From positions 248,001 to 312,000 of the forward strand of contig JALDYZ010000003.1 of assembly GCA_030028905.1 (NCBI GenBank): a stretch of 64,000 nt of DNA, read 5' to 3'. This stretch comes from Ferirhizobium litorale (GTDB lineage: Bacteria; Pseudomonadota; Alphaproteobacteria; Rhizobiales; Rhizobiaceae). Shown here one piece after another: positions 55,234 through 63,624 of this stretch. Below the pieces are notes generated by a model. The model saw nothing but the letters and a program-made list of their open reading frames with translations, searched no databases and had not been told where the DNA came from. The number at the start of each line of letters is the position of its first letter. Positions within the stretch are counted from its first letter, which is position 1. The translations under genes were made by a program, and so were the position numbers.

Positions 55234-55263
55234 TTGACGACGACTTGATATTTGGTAATACCA
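55234..55263 (+). promoter_or_regulatory. Promoter with overlapping GntR/FadR operator
   Basis: TTGACG (55234-55239) and TAATAC (55256-55261), 16 bp apart, form a -35/-10 pair for the gene at 55303. The -10 is inside the dyad TGGTAATACCA (55253-55263), so binding of the regulator would block the polymerase. The operator core is the same as at 44489-44499. Confidence 0.65.
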
Positions 55264-55302
55264 ATTCAAGCAAGGAAACAGAGCTTCAGGGAGGGGACAC
55301 CG

Positions 55303-56154
55303 ATGAAGATCGGCATGTGCATGTTCTTGTGGACAACGAATGTCTCTAGCGAACACGATCCCCTGCTCGAGGACATCAAGCAGACCGGATTCGACGGCGT
55401 CGAGATCCCGATCTTCGAAGGCATGCCGGAGGAATATCGTCGCCTGGGTGAAACGCTCGATCGCATCGGCCTCGAGCGGACAGCTGTCACCGCAATGGGC
55501 GATCCCGGGATGAACCTGATTTCGCCGGATGTGGCGACACGCCAGCGCGGCATCGACTACATGAAATGGGCCATTGATTGCTCCGATGCCCTGGGTGCAA
55601 GCCTGTTGAGCGGGCCGGTTCATTCGACCTTGGGGCTTTTTTCCGGATCCGGCCCGACCCAGTTTGAATGGAAGCAGTCCATCGATTCGCAACGGGCGGT
55701 CGCGGAGCACGCCGAAAAACGCAACGTGACGATCGGCCTTGAGGCACTCAATCGCTTCGAATGCTACCTGCTCAATACCATGGACGACCTGTCCGCCCAT
55801 ATCGATGAGATCGGGAGCCCGAACATCCGGGCCTTGTACGACACATTCCACGCCAATATCGAGGAGGCAGACCCGGTCGGCGCCTATACCCGCAATGTCC
55901 GCAATGTCTGCCACATCCACATCTCCGAAAACGACCGGGGCGTTCCCGGCCGCGGCCATGTGCCCTGGAAGGAAACGTTCAAGGCGATCAGGGACAGCAG
56001 TTATGACGGATGGTTGACGATCGAATCTTTCGGGCGGGCTCTGCCAGAACTTGCAGCGGCGACGAAGGTCTGGCGCGATTTTGCCGAGAGCCCCGAAGCG
56101 GTCTACCGGGACGGCTATCGGCATATCCGCTCGTCGTGGGACGCTGCCGGTTAG
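55303..56154 (+). CDS. Sugar phosphate isomerase/epimerase (TIM barrel), plus-strand copy
   Basis: 283 residues of the D-tagatose/D-psicose 3-epimerase-like group: FDGVEIPIFEG, VTIGLEALNRFECYLLN, ALYDTFHANIEEADP, VCHIHISENDRG and WLTIESFG provide the metal-binding Glu/Asp/His/Glu. GGGAGGGG precedes ATG 55303; 17 upstream codons are open but lack a ribosome site. Divergent from a related gene at 54098. Its promoter is overlapped by a regulator site. Confidence 0.88.
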   Translation: MKIGMCMFLWTTNVSSEHDPLLEDIKQTGFDGVEIPIFEGMPEEYRRLGETLDRIGLERTAVTAMGDPGMNLISPDVATRQRGIDYMKWAIDCSDALGASLLSGPVHSTLGLFSGSGPTQFEWKQSIDSQRAVAEHAEKRNVTIGLEALNRFECYLLNTMDDLSAHIDEIGSPNIRALYDTFHANIEEADPVGAYTRNVRNVCHIHISENDRGVPGRGHVPWKETFKAIRDSSYDGWLTIESFGRALPELAAATKVWRDFAESPEAVYRDGYRHIRSSWDAAG

Positions 56155-56202
56155 GGCGGCCCGGTTCCGTCAGGCAAGTTCAAGGGACCTGCGCATCGGC
56201 CC

Positions 56203-56212
56203 AACGATCGTT
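56203..56212. promoter_or_regulatory. Short perfect palindrome before AraC gene
   Basis: AACGATCGTT in the 214-bp gap between the epimerase and AraC-family genes. The gap also contains GC-rich dyads. Role unknown; may be chance. Confidence 0.2.
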
Positions 56213-56368
56213 CGGTCGGTCTGAATTTCCACGACGGGCGCCGGATTGTTACTGGCAAACCCGGGCCGGCGGGTTGACGCGCAGGGAAGCTTGATCGCAA
56301 GATCATGAATGCAGGTGACGGTGTGCCATGCGCGCCGAAACGGGAGGTCTCGCCTGCGGGAGGAACAG

Positions 56369-57253
56369 ATGACTGAATCCATCAGGCTCTTTCGGGGCAG
56401 GTTCGGGCATGTCTCGCTTCTGAATGTCTGCAGCAACCTGGTGACCCATGCCCATCCGGAACTGCACATGATCATCTGGGTGGCCGGCGCACCCGGACAG
56501 ATGACGGTCGGATCGGATACGGTCGACCTCGAACCGGGTATCGCCGTCGGAATCAATTCGTTTCAGCCACATGCCCACGTCTTCGCCGAGCACGAAACGC
56601 CGGGCAGTTTCCTGGCGTTCTACATCGACCTCGAATGGCTGACTGCGCGGCGCAAGCTTCCTGCCGGCGCCCCGGTCTTCGCGTCGCCTGCGATCCCCCT
56701 CAGTCCATTCCTCAGCGAATCGGCCCAACACTTCACCGACCTTCTGTCCGGCGGCGAGGAGGACTACGAACTCATCGCCTATGAGCTCGAGCGCTACATC
56801 GACCATTTGATCGATGCCGCAGACGCTGCGCGCAGCGCAAAGACGTCAGCGGAAAACGTTCGCCTGGCGCGGGATTTCCGGATCCGCAAGGCAATCGCGC
56901 TTATGGAGGCAAATGTCGGTGAACGCGTCTGCTTCGACAAGGTGGCCCGCAGCGTCGGGCTGTCACGCCCGCATTTTTTCGCGCTGTTCAAGGAGCACAT
57001 GAACGTCACGCCGAACGTCTATTGGAACACGCTCAGGATCGCGGAAGCACGGCGCTGTCTCCAGTCGTCGGACGAACCCCTCATTTCGCTCGCCTACAGC
57101 TTGGGCTTTACGAGCCAAGGAAACTTCTCGCGCTTCTTCCGCGAGCACACTGGCGTTCGCCCCACCGTCTATCGTTCTGCGCTCAGCGAGAGCCTGCATG
57201 GCGGCAGCGACCCACAGGATTCGGAACCCAGCCGCGAGCGCCTCTGTCCCTGA
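56369..57253 (+). CDS. AraC-family transcriptional regulator
   Basis: 294 residues: an N-terminal cupin sensor domain (HAHPELHMIIWVAGAP, then VGINSFQPHAH) and a C-terminal double helix-turn-helix DNA-binding domain (VCFDKVARSVGLSRPHFFALF; ISLAYSLGFTSQGNFSRFFREHTG). GGGAGGAACAG lies before ATG 56369. Directly upstream of the molybdenum hydroxylase operon, with a phased direct repeat at 57272-57305 between, so it most likely activates that operon when its substrate is bound. Confidence 0.92.
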   Translation: MTESIRLFRGRFGHVSLLNVCSNLVTHAHPELHMIIWVAGAPGQMTVGSDTVDLEPGIAVGINSFQPHAHVFAEHETPGSFLAFYIDLEWLTARRKLPAGAPVFASPAIPLSPFLSESAQHFTDLLSGGEEDYELIAYELERYIDHLIDAADAARSAKTSAENVRLARDFRIRKAIALMEANVGERVCFDKVARSVGLSRPHFFALFKEHMNVTPNVYWNTLRIAEARRCLQSSDEPLISLAYSLGFTSQGNFSRFFREHTGVRPTVYRSALSESLHGGSDPQDSEPSRERLCP

Positions 57254-57271
57254 AACCCGGGAGACATTTTC

Positions 57272-57332
57272 AGACTGTTCGATAGGCCGAAAAGACTGAT
57301 CGATAAGCGCCCTTCCGGCATGGCCCTATTCT
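57272..57332 (+). promoter_or_regulatory. AraC-type phased direct repeat and -10 of hydroxylase operon
   Basis: AGACTGTTCGATA (57272-57284) and AGACTGATCGATA (57293-57305) match at 12 of 13 positions and start 21 bp apart, two helical turns, as in classical AraC activator sites. TATTCT (57327-57332) is a -10 candidate. The -35 position (57304-57309) touches the second repeat, the geometry expected for activation. Confidence 0.6.
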
Positions 57333-57365
57333 GGTGGTATCGAGACCAGATTGGGAAGCAAGATC

Positions 57366-57809
57366 ATGGCCAAAGTTACTGTATCTTCCGTCATCACCGC
57401 GCCGGTCGAAAAGGTCTGGGAGCGCATACGGGATTTCAACGGGCTGCCGTCGTGGCATCCGCGCATGGTCAAGAGCGAGATCGAGGGCGGCCTGCCTGCA
57501 ACCCAGGTCGGATGCGTTCGCAATTTCCAGATCGCCTCCGGCGCCACGATCCGCGAAAAACTGCTCGCCATTTCCGATGAGGACTACAGCGTCTCCTACA
57601 GCATCATCGAGACGCCGCTTCCGATTTCAAACCACAAGGCGACGCTCACGCTGAAACCGGTAACCGATGGCAACCAGACTTTCGCCGAGTGGAGCGCGAC
57701 CTTCGATGCGCCGGTCGAAGAGGCAGACAAGCTCGCTGCAGGCATGGGCGAAAACGTCTTCCAGGGTGGGTTCAACGCGCTGAAGGAACACTTCGCCAAG
57801 CACGGCTGA
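57366..57809 (+). CDS. SRPBCC-family protein (CoxG-like position)
   Basis: 147 residues of the START/polyketide-cyclase (SRPBCC) ligand-binding fold: VTVSSVITAPVEKVWERIRDFNGLPSWHP, then a beta-rich middle and the long C-terminal helix (GMGENVFQGGFNALKEH). In cox operons an SRPBCC protein (CoxG) helps anchor or mature the hydroxylase. GGGAAGCAAG precedes ATG 57366. First gene behind the AraC site. Confidence 0.82.
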   Translation: MAKVTVSSVITAPVEKVWERIRDFNGLPSWHPRMVKSEIEGGLPATQVGCVRNFQIASGATIREKLLAISDEDYSVSYSIIETPLPISNHKATLTLKPVTDGNQTFAEWSATFDAPVEEADKLAAGMGENVFQGGFNALKEHFAKHG

Positions 57810-57818
57810 GGATGTGTC

Positions 57819-58622
57819 ATGGGACTTTCACTCCAAACCTTTCCGAGTACGGAGCAAGCGAAGGCAGCGCTGGAGGCAAACCGGGCGTCGCGCTATCTTG
57901 GTGGTGGCACGCTGCTGGTTCGAAGCGCCAATGAAGGCGAAGTCTCCTTCTCCACCTTCGTCCGCTCCACTGACCCTGCCCTCACCTCGATCGAGATTTC
58001 GGCGGGATCCGCACGCCTCGGAGCGTCACTCACCATGTCGGCGATCATCGGCGCCAGGGCTCTCGCTGTCGTGTCGCCGGCGGCAAGGGCGGTTGGCGGT
58101 CCGGCAATCCGCAACATGGCCACCATTGGCGGCAACCTCTATGCCCCTGCCCCCTATGGAGACTTCACGGTCGCCCTGCTGGCGCTCGATGCCACGCTCG
58201 AGATCGACGGCAATGACATTCCGATCGGGGCTTTCCTGGCGGGCAGAGACGACACGTATGCAAGGTCGATCGTCAGGGCGGTGCGTTTTGCGATTCCATC
58301 CAGCGACCAGTTTCGCTTCCTGAAGGTATCGCGCGTTAAACCCAAAGGTGTCTCAGTGCTTTCGATCTGCGCTGTTCTCGAGGAACAGGACGGGCTGATC
58401 ACCTCGGCCCGGATTGCCTATGGCTGCATGGCGGACCGGCCGATGCGAGCCGCAGAGGTGGAGGCGGCACTGGCTGGAAAGCCCAGATCACAGCAGGGCA
58501 TCGCTGATGCCCTGGCGCTTGCGACAAAGGGAACGGCACCGATCACCGACGCGATCGCCAGCGCCTGGTATCGCAGCGAAGTGCTGCCGGTACATCTCGG
58601 GAGGCTGCTGCTGACAGCCTAG
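57819..58622 (+). CDS. Molybdenum hydroxylase FAD subunit (CoxM-like)
   Basis: 267 residues, FAD-binding medium subunit of the xanthine dehydrogenase/CO dehydrogenase family. The flavin loop YLGGGTLLVRSANEG and the RNMATIGGNLYAP motif (about residue 96-108) are present. It passes electrons from the [2Fe-2S] subunit to an acceptor. Follows the SRPBCC gene by 9 bp. Confidence 0.9.
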   Translation: MGLSLQTFPSTEQAKAALEANRASRYLGGGTLLVRSANEGEVSFSTFVRSTDPALTSIEISAGSARLGASLTMSAIIGARALAVVSPAARAVGGPAIRNMATIGGNLYAPAPYGDFTVALLALDATLEIDGNDIPIGAFLAGRDDTYARSIVRAVRFAIPSSDQFRFLKVSRVKPKGVSVLSICAVLEEQDGLITSARIAYGCMADRPMRAAEVEAALAGKPRSQQGIADALALATKGTAPITDAIASAWYRSEVLPVHLGRLLLTA

Positions 58623-58676
58623 TTCTACGGCAGAGGCCGACACAAGCATTCGGACGCGGTTTCGGGGAGGAAAACA

Positions 58677-59159
58677 ATGGCCAGGGTTCCGGTTCAATTT
58701 ACCCTCAACGGCGAGGAAAAGGCCGAATTCGTGGAAAGCGGCGTGACGTTGTTGAAGGCGCTCCGCGACAAGATCGGCGACATGTCGGTCAAGGGAGGCT
58801 GCCAGCAGGGCACCTGCGGCAGTTGTTCGGTCATCATCGACGGCGAGTTGCGACTTTCATGCCTCACGCTCGCGGAAAGCTGCAATGGCGCGGCAATCGA
58901 AACGACGGGCGGGCTTGCCGAACCGGGTGCGCTTCATCCGCTGCAGCACGCCTTTGCCGATGGCTTCGCCACGCAATGCGGTTTCTGCACTCCCGGCATG
59001 ATCATGGCCGCCAAGGCGCTGCTAGATCGCAACCCCTCGCCCAGCCGCGAAGACGTGGTGGAGGCGATCTCAGGCAACATCTGTCGCTGCACCGGTTACG
59101 AGCCGATTATCCAGGCGATCCTTGACGCATCGCGCGCCAATTCGCTGAGCGTCGCCTGA
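58677..59159 (+). CDS. Molybdenum hydroxylase [2Fe-2S] subunit (CoxS-like)
   Basis: 160 residues with two [2Fe-2S] sites: plant-type GGCQQGTCGSC...C and the C-terminal CGFC...CRCTGYEP site. Carries electrons from the molybdenum centre to the flavin subunit. GGGAGG precedes ATG 58677. Encoded between the FAD and molybdenum subunits, as in coxMSL. Confidence 0.93.
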   Translation: MARVPVQFTLNGEEKAEFVESGVTLLKALRDKIGDMSVKGGCQQGTCGSCSVIIDGELRLSCLTLAESCNGAAIETTGGLAEPGALHPLQHAFADGFATQCGFCTPGMIMAAKALLDRNPSPSREDVVEAISGNICRCTGYEPIIQAILDASRANSLSVA

Positions 59160-59169
59160 GGAGAAGACA

Positions 59170-60537
59170 ATGGAACTTCGCAAGCAGTATTTCTCCGACG
59201 AGCGCAAGGACGACCTGAAGGAAATCGGGCAGCCGCGCCCGCGCTCCGACTCACTCGGACACGTCACCGGCACGACCGCCTTTTTTGCCGACCGCACCTT
59301 TCCCGGTCTGCTACATCTCAAGATGGTTCGCAGCCCGCACCACCATGCCCGCATCCGTGGCATCGACCTCTCCGAAGCGGAAAAACATCCCGGCGTTGCA
59401 CGTATCCTGACGGCCAAGGACGTGCCCCACAACGTCTACACCATCCTGACGCTGATCCAGGTTGGGCCCGAGGACGAGACGGTGCTGGCGACCGACAAGG
59501 TGCGCTGGAAAGGCGAGGCGATCGTCGCGATCCTGGCCGACAGCGAACGCGCCGCCCACGAGGCAGCGGCCAAGGTCAAGGTTGACTACGAGGTTCTCGA
59601 TCCGGTCTTGAGCATCGATGATGCCCTGAAACCGGACGCACCGATCGTCAACGAATATCACGGACAGAATTTTTACCGCTATGACAGCGGCGCGTGCCGG
59701 AAGGTGCGGTTTGGTGACGTCGAGGCCGGCTTTGCCGGGGCGGACCATATCCTCGAACAGACCTATTCATCAGCACCGATCGAGCACGCGCCGACGGAAA
59801 CGACAGGCTGCATCGTCGTACCCGAGGGCAGCGGCCGCTTCACCTGCTATACGAATACGCAGGCAATGTTCTTCACGCTCGATAACACCTCGATCATTCT
59901 GCAGATGGACGGCGCCAAGCTGCACATGGTCGGTGGCACGGTCGGCGGCGGCTTCGGCGGCAAGGTCGACGTCATCGTCGAGCCGATTGCCATCCTCGGC
60001 GCCAAGCTGACAGGTCGGCCGGTATCCTTCATCTACAGCCGGCACGAGGAGATGCAGATCTCCTCGCCACGGGCGGCGGAAAAGCTGGTCATCAAGGACG
60101 GCGTGATGAATGACGGCCGCATCGTCGCCCGCTACGTCAAGGCGTACATCGATGCCGGCGCCTATTCCCGCCACTCGCCCTATGGCGCCCAGAAATCGGC
60201 GGCCCATTTCCCTGGCCCTTACACGATCCCGAACGTCTCGGTGGACAGCTACTGTGTCTACACCAACCGCACGCCCTCCAGCGCCATGCGCGGTTTTGGC
60301 GTGACGATCGGCGACTTCGCCCTGGAAGTGCAGATGGACAAACTCGCCCGGCTGATCGCGATGGATCCGCTGGAATTCCGATTCGTCAACGCCTACCGCG
60401 ACGGTGACATCAAGGCGCATCGCCAGCCCACCGAGGGTGCCGCGCTGATCGAGTGCATGCAGGAAGCCTCGCGCGCTGCGAACTGGCCGGTGGCGGACCA
60501 GTACTTGAAGATGTCATCCGCCAAGAGGGAGGCATAA
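59170..60537 (+). CDS. Molybdenum hydroxylase large subunit, N-terminal half (CoxL-N)
   Basis: 455 residues matching the first half of a ~780-residue CoxL-type subunit: the a/b hammerhead (LGHVTGTTAFFADRTFPGLL), MoCo-binding GGTVGGGFGGK, and SSAMRGFG. It ends in an in-frame TAA just before the second half. GAGGGAGG at 60525-60532 lies 8 bases before the next ATG, so the split looks like a stable two-gene design, not a fresh nonsense mutation. Functional only with the product of the following gene. Confidence 0.88.
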   Translation: MELRKQYFSDERKDDLKEIGQPRPRSDSLGHVTGTTAFFADRTFPGLLHLKMVRSPHHHARIRGIDLSEAEKHPGVARILTAKDVPHNVYTILTLIQVGPEDETVLATDKVRWKGEAIVAILADSERAAHEAAAKVKVDYEVLDPVLSIDDALKPDAPIVNEYHGQNFYRYDSGACRKVRFGDVEAGFAGADHILEQTYSSAPIEHAPTETTGCIVVPEGSGRFTCYTNTQAMFFTLDNTSIILQMDGAKLHMVGGTVGGGFGGKVDVIVEPIAILGAKLTGRPVSFIYSRHEEMQISSPRAAEKLVIKDGVMNDGRIVARYVKAYIDAGAYSRHSPYGAQKSAAHFPGPYTIPNVSVDSYCVYTNRTPSSAMRGFGVTIGDFALEVQMDKLARLIAMDPLEFRFVNAYRDGDIKAHRQPTEGAALIECMQEASRAANWPVADQYLKMSSAKREA

Positions 60538-60540
60538 GCC

Positions 60541-61554
60541 ATGGCTCTGAGACACGGCCGCGGTGTCGCGGCGATCAACTATCCGACCGGTATGAACCTC
60601 GGCGGCGACCCGACCCAGGCCCTCGTCCATTCGACGCCGACCGGCAACTTCATGGTGTCGTTGTCGAGCGTCGATCTCGGCCAGGGCATGAAGCAGATCA
60701 TGGCGCAGATCTGCGCCGAAACCATCGGCGTGCCGACCGACCGCGTCGTGGTCGATACCGCGGATACCGATACCGGTCCGCACTGCATGGGCACGTTCGC
60801 CTCGCGCGGTACCCATCGCGCCGGCAATGCGGTGATCCAGGCGGCAAAGGAGGCGCGGCAGGTCATGCTCGAAGTGGCCGCCGAGGAACTGGAGGTCAAC
60901 GCCTCCGACCTCGATACCGACGGCCAGGGTAATATCCACGTCAAAGGCGCGCCGCAGCGCTCGATCTCGATATTTGACACTGCACTGGCCGCGCATTTCA
61001 AACGCGGACGTTCGATTTCGGGACGCGGGATGTTCCTGATCCCCCGCTCCTATCCGGACAAGGAGACAGGGGCGATGAAGCCCTCGACCTGTTATGCGCA
61101 CGCCTGCACTGTCGCTGATGTCGAGGTGGACGACGAAACCGGCGAGGTCCGCGTCCTGGCGATCAAGAATGTCTTCGAAGTCGGTCGCGCGCTGAACCCC
61201 AAGATGGTCGAGCAACAACTTGTCGGTGGCTCCTGGATGGGGATCAGCCATGCCCTCTACGAGACGACCGAGCCATATTATCCAAGTCGGGCGCATGGCG
61301 GCACAGATTTCAACGAATACCTGATGCCCGGACCGGGAGATCTCGCCGAAACGGAAGTGTTCGTGCTGGAAAGACCCGCCGCCGACGGGCCATATGGGGC
61401 CAAGGGGCCTGGAGAAATGTGCGCCAATCCGCAGATCCCCGCTGTCGCCAACGCCATCTTCGATGCGGTCGGCGTCCGGATCGACACATTGCCGATCACG
61501 CCGGAACGCATCCTGCGGGCGTTGAAGGCGCGCGACGGCGCTACCCCGAACTGA
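60541..61554 (+). CDS. Molybdenum hydroxylase large subunit, C-terminal half (CoxL-C)
   Basis: 337 residues, in the same reading frame as the preceding gene and separated from it by one stop codon and three bases. It carries the remaining MoCo motifs SVDLGQGMKQIMAQ and TFASRGTHRAGNA and the catalytic Glu segment GAKGPGEMCANPQIPAVANAI. Together the two halves hold all active-site parts of an aldehyde/xanthine/CO dehydrogenase-type hydroxylase. The active-site loop lacks the VAYRCSFR Cys of true CO dehydrogenase (the matching segment reads SSAMRGFG), so the substrate is an organic ring or aldehyde. Confidence 0.88.
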   Translation: MALRHGRGVAAINYPTGMNLGGDPTQALVHSTPTGNFMVSLSSVDLGQGMKQIMAQICAETIGVPTDRVVVDTADTDTGPHCMGTFASRGTHRAGNAVIQAAKEARQVMLEVAAEELEVNASDLDTDGQGNIHVKGAPQRSISIFDTALAAHFKRGRSISGRGMFLIPRSYPDKETGAMKPSTCYAHACTVADVEVDDETGEVRVLAIKNVFEVGRALNPKMVEQQLVGGSWMGISHALYETTEPYYPSRAHGGTDFNEYLMPGPGDLAETEVFVLERPAADGPYGAKGPGEMCANPQIPAVANAIFDAVGVRIDTLPITPERILRALKARDGATPN

Positions 61555-61561
61555 GGCGACA

Positions 61562-62443
61562 ATGCCAAACCCCGTCGCAATAGATGCCATCACATCGCCG
61601 GAGATCGTCGCTGACCTCTTCGCCGACTGCCGCTACATTGCCGACGAAGGGCTCGCAACCGCGATCTTCCTGGCAATCCAGCTCGGCAAGCCTTTGCTTC
61701 TCGAAGGTGTGCCCGGTGTCGGCAAGACGGAAGCGGCGAAAGCGACCGCGGCGATCCTCGGTCGCGACCTCATCCGTCTGCAATGCTACGAAGGCATCGA
61801 CGCCCAGCACGCGCTCTATGAGTGGAACTACCAGCGCCAGCTCCTGGCGATCCGTCAGGCCGGGGATCAGGAGATCGACATATACGACGACCTGTTCCTG
61901 ATCCCGCGGCCGCTTCTGCAATCCCTTCAATCGCCGGAGCAGACCGTGCTGCTGATCGATGAGATCGACCGTGCGGATCACGAATTCGAAGCCTTGCTCC
62001 TCGAGTTTCTTTCGGATTTCCAGATATCGATCCCCGAGCGCGGCACCGTTCGGGCAGCAAGACAGCCCATCGTCGTCTTGACGTCCAATCGTACACGCGA
62101 ACTCGCGGAAGCGCTGAGACGCCGGTGCGTCTATCACTGGATCGCCTACCCAGATGCTGACCGCGAGGCGGAAATCATCATGGCGCGGGCGGGCGACGTG
62201 ATACAAACGACGGCCCGAGCGGTCGCCAGGGCCGTCGGAGCGATCCGCGCCCGACCGCTCGCCAAGCCACCCGGCATCTCGGAGGCCGTGGAATGGGCGA
62301 ACGCCGCCACAATCCTCGAAAGGGGCGGCAGCCCCTGGCCCGAGGCGTTCCGAAGGGCGATCGGCGTGTTGATCAAGGACGAGGAAGATCTTGCCTATAT
62401 GGACGGTGAGTTCGACCTGATTATCGAGGAGGCTTTGGCATGA
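61562..62443 (+). CDS. MoxR-family AAA ATPase (CoxD-like)
   Basis: 293 residues. Walker A GVPGVGKT (49-56), Walker B LLIDEIDRAD, and an Arg-containing sensor segment (EALRRRCVYHW). CoxD-type ATPases act with a VWA protein as chaperones that insert sulfur or the cofactor into the hydroxylase. The stop overlaps the VWA gene start (ATGA). Confidence 0.92.
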   Translation: MPNPVAIDAITSPEIVADLFADCRYIADEGLATAIFLAIQLGKPLLLEGVPGVGKTEAAKATAAILGRDLIRLQCYEGIDAQHALYEWNYQRQLLAIRQAGDQEIDIYDDLFLIPRPLLQSLQSPEQTVLLIDEIDRADHEFEALLLEFLSDFQISIPERGTVRAARQPIVVLTSNRTRELAEALRRRCVYHWIAYPDADREAEIIMARAGDVIQTTARAVARAVGAIRARPLAKPPGISEAVEWANAATILERGGSPWPEAFRRAIGVLIKDEEDLAYMDGEFDLIIEEALA

Positions 62444-63624
62444 CTGCCCGTCTGCCAACCCCGCAGCGAAGCGACGCCAGCCCGGTGCCCGTGGAAGTGA
62501 GGCCGTTCCTGGCCTTCGCCCGCGCCCTGCTCGACAGCAGTTTTTCGGTCGCACCCGAACAGGTCACGACCTTCCTCAAGGCAATTTCCCTCCTCGGGCC
62601 GCGCTCGATGGAAGACATCCGGCAGGCAGGCATCGCCGCGCTTGCACCGCCGCCGGATCGCAAGACGGAGTTCGATGCTATCTTTCGCGCCATCTTCTAC
62701 GGCGAAGTCGCGACTCTTCCAGGTGGTGGGGAGGACGAGGACGCAAACGTCCGAGAGTCTGGAGGTGCCCGGGAAGAACGGGACGAGACACTCAAGAAGC
62801 AGACGGCCGGCGAGATGACCTCTGCACTGGAACAGCTTGCGGTACGGAGCTTCGACGCCGTCGGGAACGACACTGACGCTATCCGATTTGTCCGGTCGTT
62901 GTCACGATCGCTGCCGGTGCGACGCTCGTTCCGACGCCTGCGGACAAAAGCGCACGGGCAGATGGATCTGCGCCGTTCCCTGCGCTCGACGATAGCGGCT
63001 GACGGAGATGTGCCGAAGCCTGCGTTCAGGCGGCGCAAGTCGGTCACCCGACGCGTCGTGATGCTGATCGACATATCCGGCTCGATGAAACAGCACACGG
63101 CCGATTACATGACGGTCGCCCATGACATCATGCAGGCGACCGACCATGCGGAGATTTTCACGTTCGGCACACGACTGACGCGGATCACCGGCGCGCTACG
63201 TGTCCGCGATCGCGAACTGGCGCTCGCCAGGGCATCGGAGGCGGTTGACGACTGGGACGGCGGAACGCGGATCGGTACTTCCCTGCTTTCCTTCCTGGCC
63301 ATCCCGCGTTTTGCGGCCTTTGCTCGGGGCTCAGTGGTCGTGCTTCTGACCGATGGGCTAGAGCGCGGCGACCATACGGACATGGAGAAGGCGATCCGCC
63401 GGCTCGCGACACGCGCCTTTCGCCTGTCGCTTCTGACACCCCTTGCCGGTGATCCACGGTTCAGGCCGGGAACCGCCGCGCTCAGCGCGATCTTGCCTTT
63501 GCTCGACGATCTCGCGGACGGCTCGTCCATCGCGCGGATCAGGAATTTCGTGCTCACGCTCGGCCGCCAGGCGCCTTCGGCCGAGGAAATCTGGCGGAGG
63601 CGGACGGATGACCGATATCATTGA
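62440..63624 (+). CDS. VWA-domain protein (CoxE-like)
   Basis: 394 residues. A helical N-terminus (to about 190) precedes a von Willebrand A domain with a complete metal site: DISGS, Thr in DGGTRIG and Asp in LLTDGLERGD. Partner of the MoxR ATPase for hydroxylase maturation. ATG 62440 overlaps the MoxR stop, and its own end overlaps the amidohydrolase start by 17 bp. Confidence 0.9.
   Translation: MTARLPTPQRSDASPVPVEVRPFLAFARALLDSSFSVAPEQVTTFLKAISLLGPRSMEDIRQAGIAALAPPPDRKTEFDAIFRAIFYGEVATLPGGGEDEDANVRESGGAREERDETLKKQTAGEMTSALEQLAVRSFDAVGNDTDAIRFVRSLSRSLPVRRSFRRLRTKAHGQMDLRRSLRSTIAADGDVPKPAFRRRKSVTRRVVMLIDISGSMKQHTADYMTVAHDIMQATDHAEIFTFGTRLTRITGALRVRDRELALARASEAVDDWDGGTRIGTSLLSFLAIPRFAAFARGSVVVLLTDGLERGDHTDMEKAIRRLATRAFRLSLLTPLAGDPRFRPGTAALSAILPLLDDLADGSSIARIRNFVLTLGRQAPSAEEIWRRRTDDRYH

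Larger units (their letters stand above)
54986..55302. other. 317-bp divergent control region of two epimerase genes
   Basis: Carries two GntR-type operators (55077-55087 and 55253-55263, starts 176 bp apart) and an AT-rich middle (about 55160-55220). Apparent open frames across it on the plus strand have no ribosome site and no family features. Same arrangement of operators as the control region at 44283-44657. Confidence 0.65.

Noticed and set aside
54946-55237. Small plus-strand open frames in the epimerase control region
   Set aside because: No ribosome sites, low-complexity composition, and they overlap operators.
60535-60540. Pseudogene call for the hydroxylase large subunit
   Set aside because: The in-frame stop is followed by a well-spaced start with a strong ribosome site, and both halves keep all motifs; treated as a genuine split.
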